A stretch of DNA of 64,000 nt. Source: an uncultured Alteromonadaceae bacterium. GTDB taxonomy: Bacteria > Pseudomonadota > Gammaproteobacteria > Enterobacterales > Alteromonadaceae. Made by a program: the position numbers and the translations under genes. Where the stretch lies: positions 186,001 to 250,000 of the forward strand of contig CANLWS010000003.1 in the NCBI GenBank assembly GCA_947494925.1, read 5' to 3'. A model generated the notes under the pieces. That model saw only the letters and a program-made list of their open reading frames with translations, searched no databases and was not told the origin of the DNA. Position 1 is the first letter of the stretch. Every line of letters begins with the position of its first letter. Below, piece by piece: positions 52,710 through 60,783 of this stretch.

Positions 52710-53138
52710 TCAAACACGTGGTGCCCTGCAGACTAACTTTTTGTTTTCCGGGCTTGCGGCAGGGCGTCCAAATTTCTGCAGCGCTTTGTAATATGCCGAA
52801 GCTCTGATTGCCGAGACTCCGTCTTCCTTGCAGATGTCTTTAAATATTTGATCGGCCGCTTTTCGATGAGTACGCGTGCTTAGCTTTCCTTCACGCATCA
52901 ATTGATACAGAGCATCATGCACAATAGAGCCCCGCATATTTTCGTGAGTATCTTTCACCGGCCCAGATGGGCCATCCCAGGCATAACCTTTCTTTATCAG
53001 CAAGTTACCATGAGTATCCAATTCAATGTAGTCGGATATTAATACTGAAGTTGGTTTGATCGAGACCATGACTTTGTAGTCTTCTGCCAATTGGTATTTG
53101 TAGTCACTTTTATATTTGATAAATCCTTCTGTTGCCAT
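52710..53138 (-). CDS. DUF1353 family protein
   Basis: 142 residues from the ATG at 53138, where GAGGAG lies seven bases upstream; the longer start at 53180 is less likely. Visible family features: GYAWDGPSGPV and RGSIVHDALYQLMREGKL. DUF1353 proteins occur in phage tail or lysis regions and in chromosomal settings; here nothing else looks phage-derived. Convergent with the DUF3667 gene (six bases apart). Confidence 0.85.
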   Translation of the reverse strand: MATEGFIKYKSDYKYQLAEDYKVMVSIKPTSVLISDYIELDTHGNLLIKKGYAWDGPSGPVKDTHENMRGSIVHDALYQLMREGKLSTRTHRKAADQIFKDICKEDGVSAIRASAYYKALQKFGRPAASPENKKLVCRAPRV

Positions 53139-53214
53139 CTGCTGTCTCCTCATCAGTGTATGAATTAACTCTAGACGCAACCAACAGTTTGCTCAATAGT
53201 TATTTGATCTGGAT

Positions 53215-53237
53215 AAAAAAAGGGCCCATGCGGGCCC
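53215..53237 (-). terminator. Terminator of the first TonB-receptor gene
   Basis: GGGCCC (53222-53227) and GGGCCC (53232-53237) form a six-pair stem with a four-base loop; on the minus strand it is followed by seven T. It lies 23 bases after the receptor's stop codon. Confidence 0.9.
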
Positions 53238-53260
53238 ATAAACAACACACTGGAAAGATG

Positions 53261-55729
53261 TTAAAAGTGATAGGTAAATTCTATCCCTATTTGCCTTCCT
53301 CGCCTTGGGGTCACGAAAAATGCTCTTGGTGAACCTTTGTCAGCACCATCCGGTGCGACATTTAAGGAGGAGAAGGAGAAATAAGGAATTTGTAGCCAAC
53401 GGGTTGCCATGACCGGCGCATCTTCGTCAGTCAGATTTCGGGCAAATGCACTTAAACGCCAGTTCTCGCCATCTATTCCTATCCTGGCACCCAAAATAGT
53501 CGCTTCTGGCACATAAGCCAGATTGTGAACCTGAACATACTTCTTCGATTCGTAACTGAGATCCAGGCTACTGAAAAATTCCATCCCATCGCTTAGTTCC
53601 TGGGTATATTCGATAAAAGCGCTAGCCTGGTGTTTGGAGCTAAGAGGGAATTGATTTCCTTCAATCGAGCAGCTTGCCGGATCGTTGATCCCGAAATCTG
53701 CGCGGTAGTCTGTGCCTGATTCTGTACCTGGGGCCAACAGCCCACCTCCACTGGTGAGAGACCACTGAAAATCATCACAACCCTTAGTAAATTCGGAGTC
53801 GGCAAGGGCATAGCTGAATCGGCCGGTTAAGTTATCGCTAAATGAGACGTTCACATCAATTTCAAGACCAATCACTTCGCCTTCACCTTGATTGGTCGCA
53901 ACTGAACTAAGTGCGCCAGAAGGATTGGCTACAGGCGTGGTTAGTTGCACATCAGTTACATCGTTGTAAAACATGGACAAGGTTGTATAGATTGAATCGG
54001 ACAAAGTAGTCTTAACACCCAACTCATACGCCAGGCTTTCTTCCTGTTCGTAGGTTGGAAAGCCTGCATCCGCACCGGCTGCACCATTGAACCCGCCCGG
54101 TTTGACGCCTTTTCCCGCGATACCGAAAACAATAGTGTCATCAGAATACTGATAGTTCAGGGTGATTCTGGGCGTAAAGTTATTCCAGCTTCCTTCTCTG
54201 TCAAAAGTGGCCGCCCCATCAGCTGTATCAAACTCACGCACACCTTTTTCTTCTTCCGCCCAACGCGCTTCTAACGTGCCTTCGAGTTTGTCGTTGAAGC
54301 TATAGTCCATGGATGCATAAATTGCTTTATTGGTTACCGTACTTTCACTGTCGAATAGTCCATTATCCGGGTCGGCAAAGGTTAAGTCGTAACCTTTGTC
54401 TTCCTGGTCGAAATAAAATGCCCCTAGCATCCATTGGAACTTGCCCAATGGAGAACGGATGTTAAATTCCAATGACTTATCTTTAACTTCACTTCGGCCT
54501 GAAATGGCAAAGAAGCCTTCTGAACCCGGGAAGAATGTATAGTTAACCGATGAATGATCACTATCAGATCCGGTTTTAATATCATCATCCCGATAACTTG
54601 CTGCAAGGTGCAGGCTGTGTTCAGATTTGGTTTCATAGTCCAAGGTGAAGATTGCCGTCATTAGGTCTCTTTCTACACCGTCAAAGGCAGTTCCGTCTGC
54701 TGTATCATAAGCATTTCCGAAAAATACCGGGCCTGCGGGCAAAAAGCCCTGAACGGGAACACCTGGTACCGGGTTTGGAACACCGTCCGCATCCGGGCCA
54801 TCATTTAATGCGATGGGAAACAACTGTAATTCGCCACAGTAATACTGATTGTTGTTTGCCACTCCTGACGCTGCCCAAGATGCCAGGGAACGATATCCTG
54901 GCATGCAGTTGTTTTCAGTTGAGGGTTGCAGGGCAAATGGGCGGGTACCATCTTCGTCATCTTGTCCCTGGATACGCAATCTCATATTGAGTTGTTCGTT
55001 AGGCTCTGCATCAAACACGATGCTGTATGAGGTGGTCGACTCGTCGCCAATTTCCTGATTGGTAACTGTATTGGTCCATTGTCCGTCTGTGGAGTAGTCA
55101 CGGATACTGATACTCGCAGCCAACCAATCGTTTAGTGGCCCGGTAAGGTAACCTGAAACAGTATGCTCGGAATCTTGTGCAAAACTTGCTTTGATGCGTC
55201 CAGTCACCTCAGCGTGATCCGGTCCTTTGGTGATGAAATTAATGGCGCCTGAGTAGGAATTTCGTCCGTATAGGGCACTTTGAGGTCCTTTTACCACCTC
55301 AACCCGGGCAATGTCAGCTAGATCAAGACTCAAAATATCGCCAGCAAAATAGGTCCCATCAACAAAATAAGCGGCACCAGATTCAACGCCAAACTGAACA
55401 CCTGCCAACACGTTACCTAAACCCCGAATGACAGGCCTTTCTGTTGATCGACCAAAGGCTTTAGAAAAGCTTAGGCCAGGTGAAAAACGCGCAATATCAT
55501 CAATAGATTGCAAGCCCTGCTGTTCGAGCATTTCATCGGTGAACGCACTGACAGCAACAGGTACTTTATTTAGCGGTTCGATGCGCTTACGAGAGGTTAC
55601 CTGAATGATTTCAAGCTCATCATCGGCACTTTCAGCGTCTGGCATAGATTGTTGAGCAGTAAGGTTGAATGATGCTGAAACCAATGCCAGTGATATCCCG
55701 GCGGATAATTTATTTCTCATAAAATTCAT
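53261..55729 (-). CDS. TonB-dependent receptor, first copy
   Basis: 822 residues from the ATG at 55729 (AAGG seven bases upstream); a start at 55765 overlaps the operator and is unlikely. Signal peptide MNFMRNKLSAGISLALVSASFNLTA; TonB box EIIQVTSRKR near residues 40-49; plug domain with PVIRGLGNV, RVEVVKGPQSALYGRNSYSGAINFITK; then a 22-strand barrel that ends in GIEFTYHF with the usual C-terminal Phe. It resembles the copy at 60784 and the SusC-like/sphingomonad TBDRs more than siderophore receptors. Substrate unknown. Controlled by its own promoter with an FNR box and a palindromic operator. Confidence 0.92.
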   Translation of the reverse strand: MNFMRNKLSAGISLALVSASFNLTAQQSMPDAESADDELEIIQVTSRKRIEPLNKVPVAVSAFTDEMLEQQGLQSIDDIARFSPGLSFSKAFGRSTERPVIRGLGNVLAGVQFGVESGAAYFVDGTYFAGDILSLDLADIARVEVVKGPQSALYGRNSYSGAINFITKGPDHAEVTGRIKASFAQDSEHTVSGYLTGPLNDWLAASISIRDYSTDGQWTNTVTNQEIGDESTTSYSIVFDAEPNEQLNMRLRIQGQDDEDGTRPFALQPSTENNCMPGYRSLASWAASGVANNNQYYCGELQLFPIALNDGPDADGVPNPVPGVPVQGFLPAGPVFFGNAYDTADGTAFDGVERDLMTAIFTLDYETKSEHSLHLAASYRDDDIKTGSDSDHSSVNYTFFPGSEGFFAISGRSEVKDKSLEFNIRSPLGKFQWMLGAFYFDQEDKGYDLTFADPDNGLFDSESTVTNKAIYASMDYSFNDKLEGTLEARWAEEEKGVREFDTADGAATFDREGSWNNFTPRITLNYQYSDDTIVFGIAGKGVKPGGFNGAAGADAGFPTYEQEESLAYELGVKTTLSDSIYTTLSMFYNDVTDVQLTTPVANPSGALSSVATNQGEGEVIGLEIDVNVSFSDNLTGRFSYALADSEFTKGCDDFQWSLTSGGGLLAPGTESGTDYRADFGINDPASCSIEGNQFPLSSKHQASAFIEYTQELSDGMEFFSSLDLSYESKKYVQVHNLAYVPEATILGARIGIDGENWRLSAFARNLTDEDAPVMATRWLQIPYFSFSSLNVAPDGADKGSPRAFFVTPRRGRQIGIEFTYHF

Positions 55730-55750
55730 GGCGTTACCTTGGAGTTGGAT

Positions 55751-55768
55751 AATATGTACGGACAAATT
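55751..55768. promoter_or_regulatory. Operator palindrome, site 2 (TonB receptor 1)
   Basis: AATATGTACGGACAAATT. Relative to AATTTGTCCGGACAAATT the right arm is intact (CGGACAAATT) and the left arm differs at two bases. It is 22 bases upstream of the receptor ATG and downstream of the FNR-box promoter (TAGATT near 55790-55795), as a road-block repressor site would be. Confidence 0.65.
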
Positions 55769-55789
55769 ATCGCTGTTTGAATTTTACGC

Positions 55790-55831
55790 AATCTAGCACT
55801 GCTGAGGACTAACATGATTGATAAATATCAA
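55790..55831 (-). promoter_or_regulatory. FNR-box promoter of TonB receptor 1
   Basis: The perfect palindrome TTGATAAATATCAA (55818-55831) is followed on the minus strand by TAGATT (55795-55790) preceded by TGC. The box centre lies 29.5 bases from the first base of TAGATT, exactly the distance of a class II (-41.5) activator site. A start near 55783 and a roughly 55-base leader are predicted. Confidence 0.7.
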
Positions 55832-55917
55832 TACAGGAGCTTGTTCAAATTGAGTATTTAGGTTGGTGCTTGAATTGGCTGGGATTGCCCGCTGTTTCCA
55901 GCAGGCATAAATGCTGA

Positions 55918-56487
55918 TTAGTCGCTGGCTTTGGCTGGTTCGTCAAGGAGTTGATTTATTTCCAACCAGTATCCATCAGGATCGCGAATCATGGAAACCA
56001 TTACAGCAATTTTTCCGCCATTAGCTCTGGGATAATGCACCAGTTCTGGCGCATCAATGACTTGAATACCGGGTGAGGCTGCAACACTGGGCCAGCGTGT
56101 ATCCAAATCTGCGGCATTAATCACCATAATCGGATCACCAGGGACAGGTTGATCAAATTTTTCCTTGCGCTGAGGCTTGAGGGGGTAGATATATTGCAGC
56201 AAACCAAGTGCACCGATAAAAGTGTCATTGGCCTGCATCAGCACCAGCCGGCGCTTTCTGATTTTCCCGTTGTCCATCGGCGAGTTGATCATTTGATCGT
56301 AAATGACATTCAGACCCAATGCATCCCGATAGAGCTTCAAGGATTTATCCATGTCATTGACGATTAACGTTGTGCGGCGGATGTCCACTGATATACGGTC
56401 TTCAGAGCTCACTGGCTCAGAATTTACAGATTCAGTAACTAGCAGATTGACGAACATTAATAGAAGGAAGGCTACAGATATTTTCAT
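55918..56487 (-). CDS. Exported VOC-family protein, single module
   Basis: 189 residues with a signal peptide (MKISVAFLLLMFVNLLVTESVNS). One VOC module: RRTTLIVNDMDKSLKLYRDALGLNV, LVLMQANDTFIGALGLLQYI and a C-terminal DPDGYWLEINQL with the expected glutamate ligand; the first metal ligand position reads T rather than H. It lies downstream of the Crp/Fnr gene, with an FNR-like box between them. Confidence 0.8.
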   Translation of the reverse strand: MKISVAFLLLMFVNLLVTESVNSEPVSSEDRISVDIRRTTLIVNDMDKSLKLYRDALGLNVIYDQMINSPMDNGKIRKRRLVLMQANDTFIGALGLLQYIYPLKPQRKEKFDQPVPGDPIMVINAADLDTRWPSVAASPGIQVIDAPELVHYPRANGGKIAVMVSMIRDPDGYWLEINQLLDEPAKASD

Positions 56488-56546
56488 TTATTATCAGTCC
56501 TAAGCAATAATTCACTACACTATGACTGGCGAATCACTGGCGCTCA

Positions 56547-56560
56547 TTGATATTCGTCAA
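56547..56560. promoter_or_regulatory. FNR-like box upstream of the single-module VOC gene
   Basis: TTGATATTCGTCAA matches TTGAT-N4-ATCAA at nine of ten specified positions. It lies two bases after the Crp/Fnr stop codon and 60 bases upstream of the VOC gene start at 56487, a position from which transcription of the VOC gene could be activated. Confidence 0.5.
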
Positions 56561-56562
56561 TG

Positions 56563-57264
56563 TCAGCTTTCTGCGTACTGAACCAAATCGTCACGCTGTA
56601 AAATAGTGATCTGATAATTGCTTTCTATTTTAATCAACCCTTCGTTTTTTAACTTGCTGAATCCGCGGCTGGCAGTTTCAAGAGACATTCCCAGATAGTC
56701 AGCTATATCCTGTCTGCTCATGGGCAGTAAAAATTTATGTGTCCCGTGACCTATGCGATGCTCCATATCCAGTAAAAAATGCGCAAGGCGTTGGTGGGCG
56801 GTTTTCTGGCCCATGATAAAGAGCTGGTCGAGGATCAAGGACAATATGTGTCCGGTGACATCGTGATACCGTTGTGCAACCGCAGGGTATTTATCGAAAA
56901 TGTCTTTCATCAACTGGCGACTGATCTTAATTACTACAGCATTGGTCAGTGTTTTGGCACTGAAACTGTAGGTAGCATGTTCAGAGAGCCCCAGTAAATT
57001 GCCGGTAAACAGGAAAGCAAACACCTGTCGGGAGCCTGAAGCAGTCGAGCGCTCGAGCATCATCGAGCCAGACTCAGGGATGTAGACGTAAGACGAAGGG
57101 TCTTTTTCTCTGAATATATATTCATTTGGACCCAGTGTTACTTCTTCAGCGTCTGCTGCCAGTTCATCAAAAAATTGGGTCGCCCCTTCTACCTCTTTGA
57201 AATGGCTGCCAAAGCAAGAGGTCAGCGATGTTTTAATGACAACTTTGTTAATATCCAAAGACAT
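56563..57264 (-). CDS. Crp/Fnr-family regulator without Fe-S cysteines
   Basis: 233 residues. N-terminal cyclic-nucleotide-binding-type domain (about 25-140), dimer helix, and a C-terminal helix-turn-helix LPMSRQDIADYLGMSLETASRGFSKLKNEGLI. The recognition helix has the FNR contacts E-x-x-S-R, so it should read TTGAT-N4-ATCAA. It has one cysteine near the N-terminus (SCFGSH) instead of the FNR set of four, so it probably does not hold an oxygen-sensing 4Fe-4S cluster. It sits 20 bases after the VOC gene at 57285 in the same leftward operon. Signal unknown. Confidence 0.9.
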   Translation of the reverse strand: MSLDINKVVIKTSLTSCFGSHFKEVEGATQFFDELAADAEEVTLGPNEYIFREKDPSSYVYIPESGSMMLERSTASGSRQVFAFLFTGNLLGLSEHATYSFSAKTLTNAVVIKISRQLMKDIFDKYPAVAQRYHDVTGHILSLILDQLFIMGQKTAHQRLAHFLLDMEHRIGHGTHKFLLPMSRQDIADYLGMSLETASRGFSKLKNEGLIKIESNYQITILQRDDLVQYAES

Positions 57265-57284
57265 AAAAGGGCCTGCATTTTTGT

Positions 57285-58289
57285 TTATTTGCTGCTGTAA
57301 AATTCCAGCCAGGTATTGTCCGGTGTTCGGATGGCCAGCATATCGACTATTCCATACGGGGGCAACTGCAATGTTGTTTCCGAAATTATCTCAACATTAT
57401 GTTTTTCAAAGGTTTTCTTTAGTTCGAGTAAATTTGTTACAGGAAATCTCAATGTGACTATTCCCAGATTTGGCGGTTTGGCCAGGTGGCTGACATCTTT
57501 GCCGTCGGCACCGTGGAACTGAAGCAACTCCACTGAACCTTCATTGAGTTTGTCGGGGTGAAGGATAAACACAGAGCGGGGAATTTCCATCGTCAGATTG
57601 TATGGCAATCCAAGCACATTCGCACCAGCCGTTTTACTTGCACCTTTGTGTTCCAGGTACATCTGAAATCCAAGTACATCCCGATAGAATATTAATGATT
57701 TATCGATATCTTTTACTACTTGGGTGGAATTAAAAACACGGCTGAATTCCTTCAGATGTGGCCATCCCTCCAAAGTAGGCTTGATGCGTTCAATCAGCGC
57801 AAAACTCACTCCGTCGTGCCCTCTGGTGATCCATTCTTTAACCTCAAATGGACCAAATGTAAAACCCACAGGATCTGAATCGCCTTGCCACCCGACCAAC
57901 TGTAATTGCCGGAATTTACTGTCCATATCTGCGACCCGAACGTTGACGTCAAAAATCCCACCTATATCCCAGGATTGTGTATTGGAACGAATTTGTTGTT
58001 GCGCGATGCCACTTATCTGGACCAGCCTGACAAAACCGGTTGTTGTTCCTTTGTTGGCCATTAAACGTTGTTCGATATTTACCTTTGCAGGTAGTTGCCA
58101 GAGTTGTTTTAGTTTCTCATCAACGGGAGAATCGTCACGAACTTCCCAGCCAGCGTATGTTTGGTAAAAGGAGGTTGCTTCGTCCAAATCAGAAACAATA
58201 AACACTGTCTCTGAAAATCCACCGATCGTAAAATCCCTAGCTTGAGCAGAGCTTACAAGGAGTAAACACAAGACAAAAAAGTGTTTCAT
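57285..58289 (-). CDS. Exported VOC-family protein, two modules
   Basis: 334 residues with a signal peptide (MKHFFVLCLLLVSSAQA). Two VOC modules: GGFSETVFIVSDLDEATSFYQTYAGWEV (about 22-150) and SRVFNSTQVVKDIDKSLIFYRDVLGFQMY (about 185-330), with TPDNTWLEFYSSK at the end. It overlaps the gene upstream (58286-58289) by four bases. It is predicted to be periplasmic. Whether it is an enzyme or a ligand-binding protein cannot be told from sequence. Confidence 0.82.
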   Translation of the reverse strand: MKHFFVLCLLLVSSAQARDFTIGGFSETVFIVSDLDEATSFYQTYAGWEVRDDSPVDEKLKQLWQLPAKVNIEQRLMANKGTTTGFVRLVQISGIAQQQIRSNTQSWDIGGIFDVNVRVADMDSKFRQLQLVGWQGDSDPVGFTFGPFEVKEWITRGHDGVSFALIERIKPTLEGWPHLKEFSRVFNSTQVVKDIDKSLIFYRDVLGFQMYLEHKGASKTAGANVLGLPYNLTMEIPRSVFILHPDKLNEGSVELLQFHGADGKDVSHLAKPPNLGIVTLRFPVTNLLELKKTFEKHNVEIISETTLQLPPYGIVDMLAIRTPDNTWLEFYSSK

Positions 58290-59377
58290 GGGACCACCTC
58301 AAATACTTCGATTAAAAAACCGTTTGGTGCTCTCAACGTAGCTTTCAATACGTTGCCTAACAGGGGATCAGCAACGCGTCTTGATTGACCCACAATTTGG
58401 GCATTGTGTTGTTTGGCGTTTTCTAGTACATCGTCTATTGACTTGACTGGAAAGGTCCACATTCCCAATCCCAAATTGGGAATGCTTGGACGGGTTACCG
58501 GTTTTACAGGTTCAATATTGCGAAAATCGACAAACAGCATATGGCCGGTGGATGCGCCTTTGCTGTAAACGATAGCGAATCGGAAAACCGTTCCATTTGG
58601 CAGGTTCATTGCACCTTTGTCACCAGCGGATTTAAATTCTCTATCCGAACGGATCTCAAGACCCAGTATATCGGTGTAGAACTTCAGATGATTATCCGAA
58701 TCGGAAATTATTTGTGCAGAATAAGCTGGGCCTCCCATGCCGTTCATATCGAGAGGTCCTAACTGAGGCATCCCATTGCCACGAGTGATGGCTACACCAT
58801 GGTTAAAATCTGGACCGTTGAAGATAGTTTCATCTATTTGATAGGTCGTTCCGTCTGTGCGCGGAATTGGGTATGACTCAATTTCGTTGAGTGCGCCGAA
58901 TCCCACTTTTCGTATTTTTTTATCCAGTTCGATGGTGTTGTTGTTAGGAAAACCCAGAGAAAAAGGGCCCAGCTGCGTTGGCGACCAACTTTGCAGAATG
59001 CTCGGCATGGGTTTACTCAATACCATCAATCTGATTTGAATTGCTTGAGTAACGCCTTTTCTGTAAAAGCGGTAGGTTTGCCAGTCTAAATCATCAGGAA
59101 TTTCCCATAAGGCACGCTGAGCTTTTTTAGTGCTGGTCGAAACCTCTATGGGACCTTCCATCTGTAACCCCATAGCATCCCGGTAAAACAAAATACTTTG
59201 TTCGAGAGATAAGGTTGCAATAGTGACTGTGTGCAATGGTAAAGCCAGTGCGTCATCCACATGACTTTTGGGGGCCAGTGCATCTTTGTTTTGCTCAGCC
59301 ACGGCATTGTTACTAACACCACAGATGACAAATATCAATAAACACAAAATTCCTTTGCTGCAATTTACAAATTTCAT
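58286..59377 (-). CDS. Exported VOC-family protein, two modules, first gene of leftward operon
   Basis: 363 residues from the ATG at 59377; an in-frame start at 59428 would read through the operator. Signal peptide MKFVNCSKGILCLLIFVICGVSNNAVA. Two VOC modules: HTVTIATLSLEQSILFYRDAMGLQM and YSAQIISDSDNHLKFYTDILGLEI; C-terminus LRAPNGFLIEVFEVVP has the glutamate. It is divergent from the VOC gene at 59447 with the palindrome at 59382-59401 between them. No Shine-Dalgarno is seen, so the start is somewhat uncertain. Confidence 0.8.
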   Translation of the reverse strand: MKFVNCSKGILCLLIFVICGVSNNAVAEQNKDALAPKSHVDDALALPLHTVTIATLSLEQSILFYRDAMGLQMEGPIEVSTSTKKAQRALWEIPDDLDWQTYRFYRKGVTQAIQIRLMVLSKPMPSILQSWSPTQLGPFSLGFPNNNTIELDKKIRKVGFGALNEIESYPIPRTDGTTYQIDETIFNGPDFNHGVAITRGNGMPQLGPLDMNGMGGPAYSAQIISDSDNHLKFYTDILGLEIRSDREFKSAGDKGAMNLPNGTVFRFAIVYSKGASTGHMLFVDFRNIEPVKPVTRPSIPNLGLGMWTFPVKSIDDVLENAKQHNAQIVGQSRRVADPLLGNVLKATLRAPNGFLIEVFEVVP

Positions 59378-59381
59378 TGTC

Positions 59382-59401
59382 AAATTTGTCCGTACAAATT
59401 T
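59382..59401. promoter_or_regulatory. Operator palindrome, site 3 (divergent VOC genes)
   Basis: AAATTTGTCCGTACAAATTT, a 20-base palindrome with one mismatched central pair. It lies four bases from the ATG of the leftward VOC gene and about 46 bases before the rightward one. A TAAATT hexamer abuts it on the minus strand, as at 25626-25631, again placing it on the -10 region. Confidence 0.8.
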
Positions 59402-59446
59402 AAAGTGCAACACAATTACCATGTTCATTCAAAAAGGTAAACCTTG

Positions 59447-60574
59447 ATGAAATTTCTAATTTCTATGCTGATTTTGACAATTATCTCCCTGATAAGAATC
59501 CCATTCTTGCACGCTGAGGAGCTGCCAGATACTGGTGTCAGTGGTGTTTACGAAGTGATGATAGGCACAGATGACGGGGAAAAATTACAGACCTATTTTG
59601 AACAATTCGGATTCAGGCAAATTGCCAAAGGTCAATTTACCCCTAAACAAGCAGAGCAATTATATGGCGTCGGCAGCGAACTTCGCTCCATTCGACTGCA
59701 GAATGGAGAGGTAAATAGTCATGGATTGATCAGGATCCTTGAGTGGAAAAATTTGCTGGGTCAGGGCGTAGGCTACGCTCAACCAGAAACCATCGGACAA
59801 CGAATGCTGGTGATGCGAACAAAAGACATATTCAGACTTCACGACATATTCAGTGATGCGAGGCAATCAGGTGAGCCCTGGTTGGCTACTAAGCCCGTTT
59901 ACGATGATTTGTACAACATGACTACGGGAAAACTCAATGCACTTAATCGTAGGGTTGGTGTTCGGGAAATGGCGGTATATGGGCAATTGTTCAATCTTGT
60001 TCTGTTCCAGCGTTACGGGTATCACATTCCTGGATACGGAACCATTCATGAGGCAAGTCCATTGCAAACCAGTGAAGTCACTCACAACGATTTTGTTTTA
60101 GCCGGATCGACCAAAGAGGATATGCACAGGCAGACTGATTATTATCGGGATGTTTTGGGGTTTCGCCCTGAAGGTCCTGTTGCACTTGATGGCGATTGGC
60201 AGGCTGGACCGAAAAGTGTGTTCAATATGGTGGATGGCGCAAGTCATTGGTATCGTGGATTCGTTAGCCCCAATAATATTTCAGGTAAATTGAAGTTCTT
60301 TGTTAATCCCGACCAACGTCCTGACAGGCAGGCCAATCAGCGTCCCGGAGAAGTGGGTATTACCTTACATTCGGTTTACGTGCGTAATCCCGAAAAAGTG
60401 CGTCAGTCTGCCCTGGCGCGAAACATTCCTGTTACTGATCTTCTGCCCAATGAATTTGGTCAGCAAAGCTTTGTACTATTAGGGCCCGATGGGTCTGCCT
60501 GGCAAGTTATGCCTCCTCCTGCGCTAAATACGAATGCAACGACAGAGCTTGATTTTCAGCGAGTCAATAATTAG
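59447..60574 (+). CDS. Exported VOC-family protein, two modules, rightward
   Basis: 375 residues from the ATG at 59447 (AAAGG nine bases upstream). Signal peptide (MKFLISMLILTIISLIRIPFLHA). First module VYEVMIGTDDGEKLQTYFEQFGFRQI, second THNDFVLAGSTKEDMHRQTDYYRDVLGFRP, with VLLGPDGSAWQVMPPP near the end. It is divergent from the other VOC genes and points toward TonB receptor 2. The ligand residues are not all obvious, as the first module has V-M-I-G at the histidine site. Confidence 0.8.
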   Translation: MKFLISMLILTIISLIRIPFLHAEELPDTGVSGVYEVMIGTDDGEKLQTYFEQFGFRQIAKGQFTPKQAEQLYGVGSELRSIRLQNGEVNSHGLIRILEWKNLLGQGVGYAQPETIGQRMLVMRTKDIFRLHDIFSDARQSGEPWLATKPVYDDLYNMTTGKLNALNRRVGVREMAVYGQLFNLVLFQRYGYHIPGYGTIHEASPLQTSEVTHNDFVLAGSTKEDMHRQTDYYRDVLGFRPEGPVALDGDWQAGPKSVFNMVDGASHWYRGFVSPNNISGKLKFFVNPDQRPDRQANQRPGEVGITLHSVYVRNPEKVRQSALARNIPVTDLLPNEFGQQSFVLLGPDGSAWQVMPPPALNTNATTELDFQRVNN

Positions 60575-60637
60575 CCGAATTATATTATTTTCAACAAAAT
60601 CAAATAGTTAATTGGATCAGTTTGATCTGGCGCATTA

Positions 60638-60651
60638 TTGATAAATATCAA
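60638..60651. promoter_or_regulatory. FNR-type box upstream of TonB receptor 2
   Basis: TTGATAAATATCAA, a perfect palindrome identical to the box at 55818-55831. It lies 132 bases before the receptor ATG and 20 bases before the operator palindrome at 60672. No strong -10 is found at the class II distance here. Confidence 0.65.
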
Positions 60652-60671
60652 AATCACATGCCTCTGCCATT

Positions 60672-60685
60672 TTTGTCCGGACAAA
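60672..60685. promoter_or_regulatory. Operator palindrome, site 4 (TonB receptor 2)
   Basis: TTTGTCCGGACAAA, a perfect 14-base palindrome identical in its core to the site at 25628-25645. It lies 98 bases before the receptor ATG. Confidence 0.75.
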
Positions 60686-60783
60686 TTTTGTGTAACGCTG
60701 ATGCTTAAATACTGAACCGCTAGATTTCGATTCAGTGAATTGCCCAACGGAAATCAAAAACACAATATTAATGGGACATTAAA

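Noticed and set aside
52710-53138. DUF1353 gene considered as a sign of a prophage
   Set aside because: No integrase, tail, capsid or lysis genes nearby; the family also occurs in ordinary chromosomal locations.
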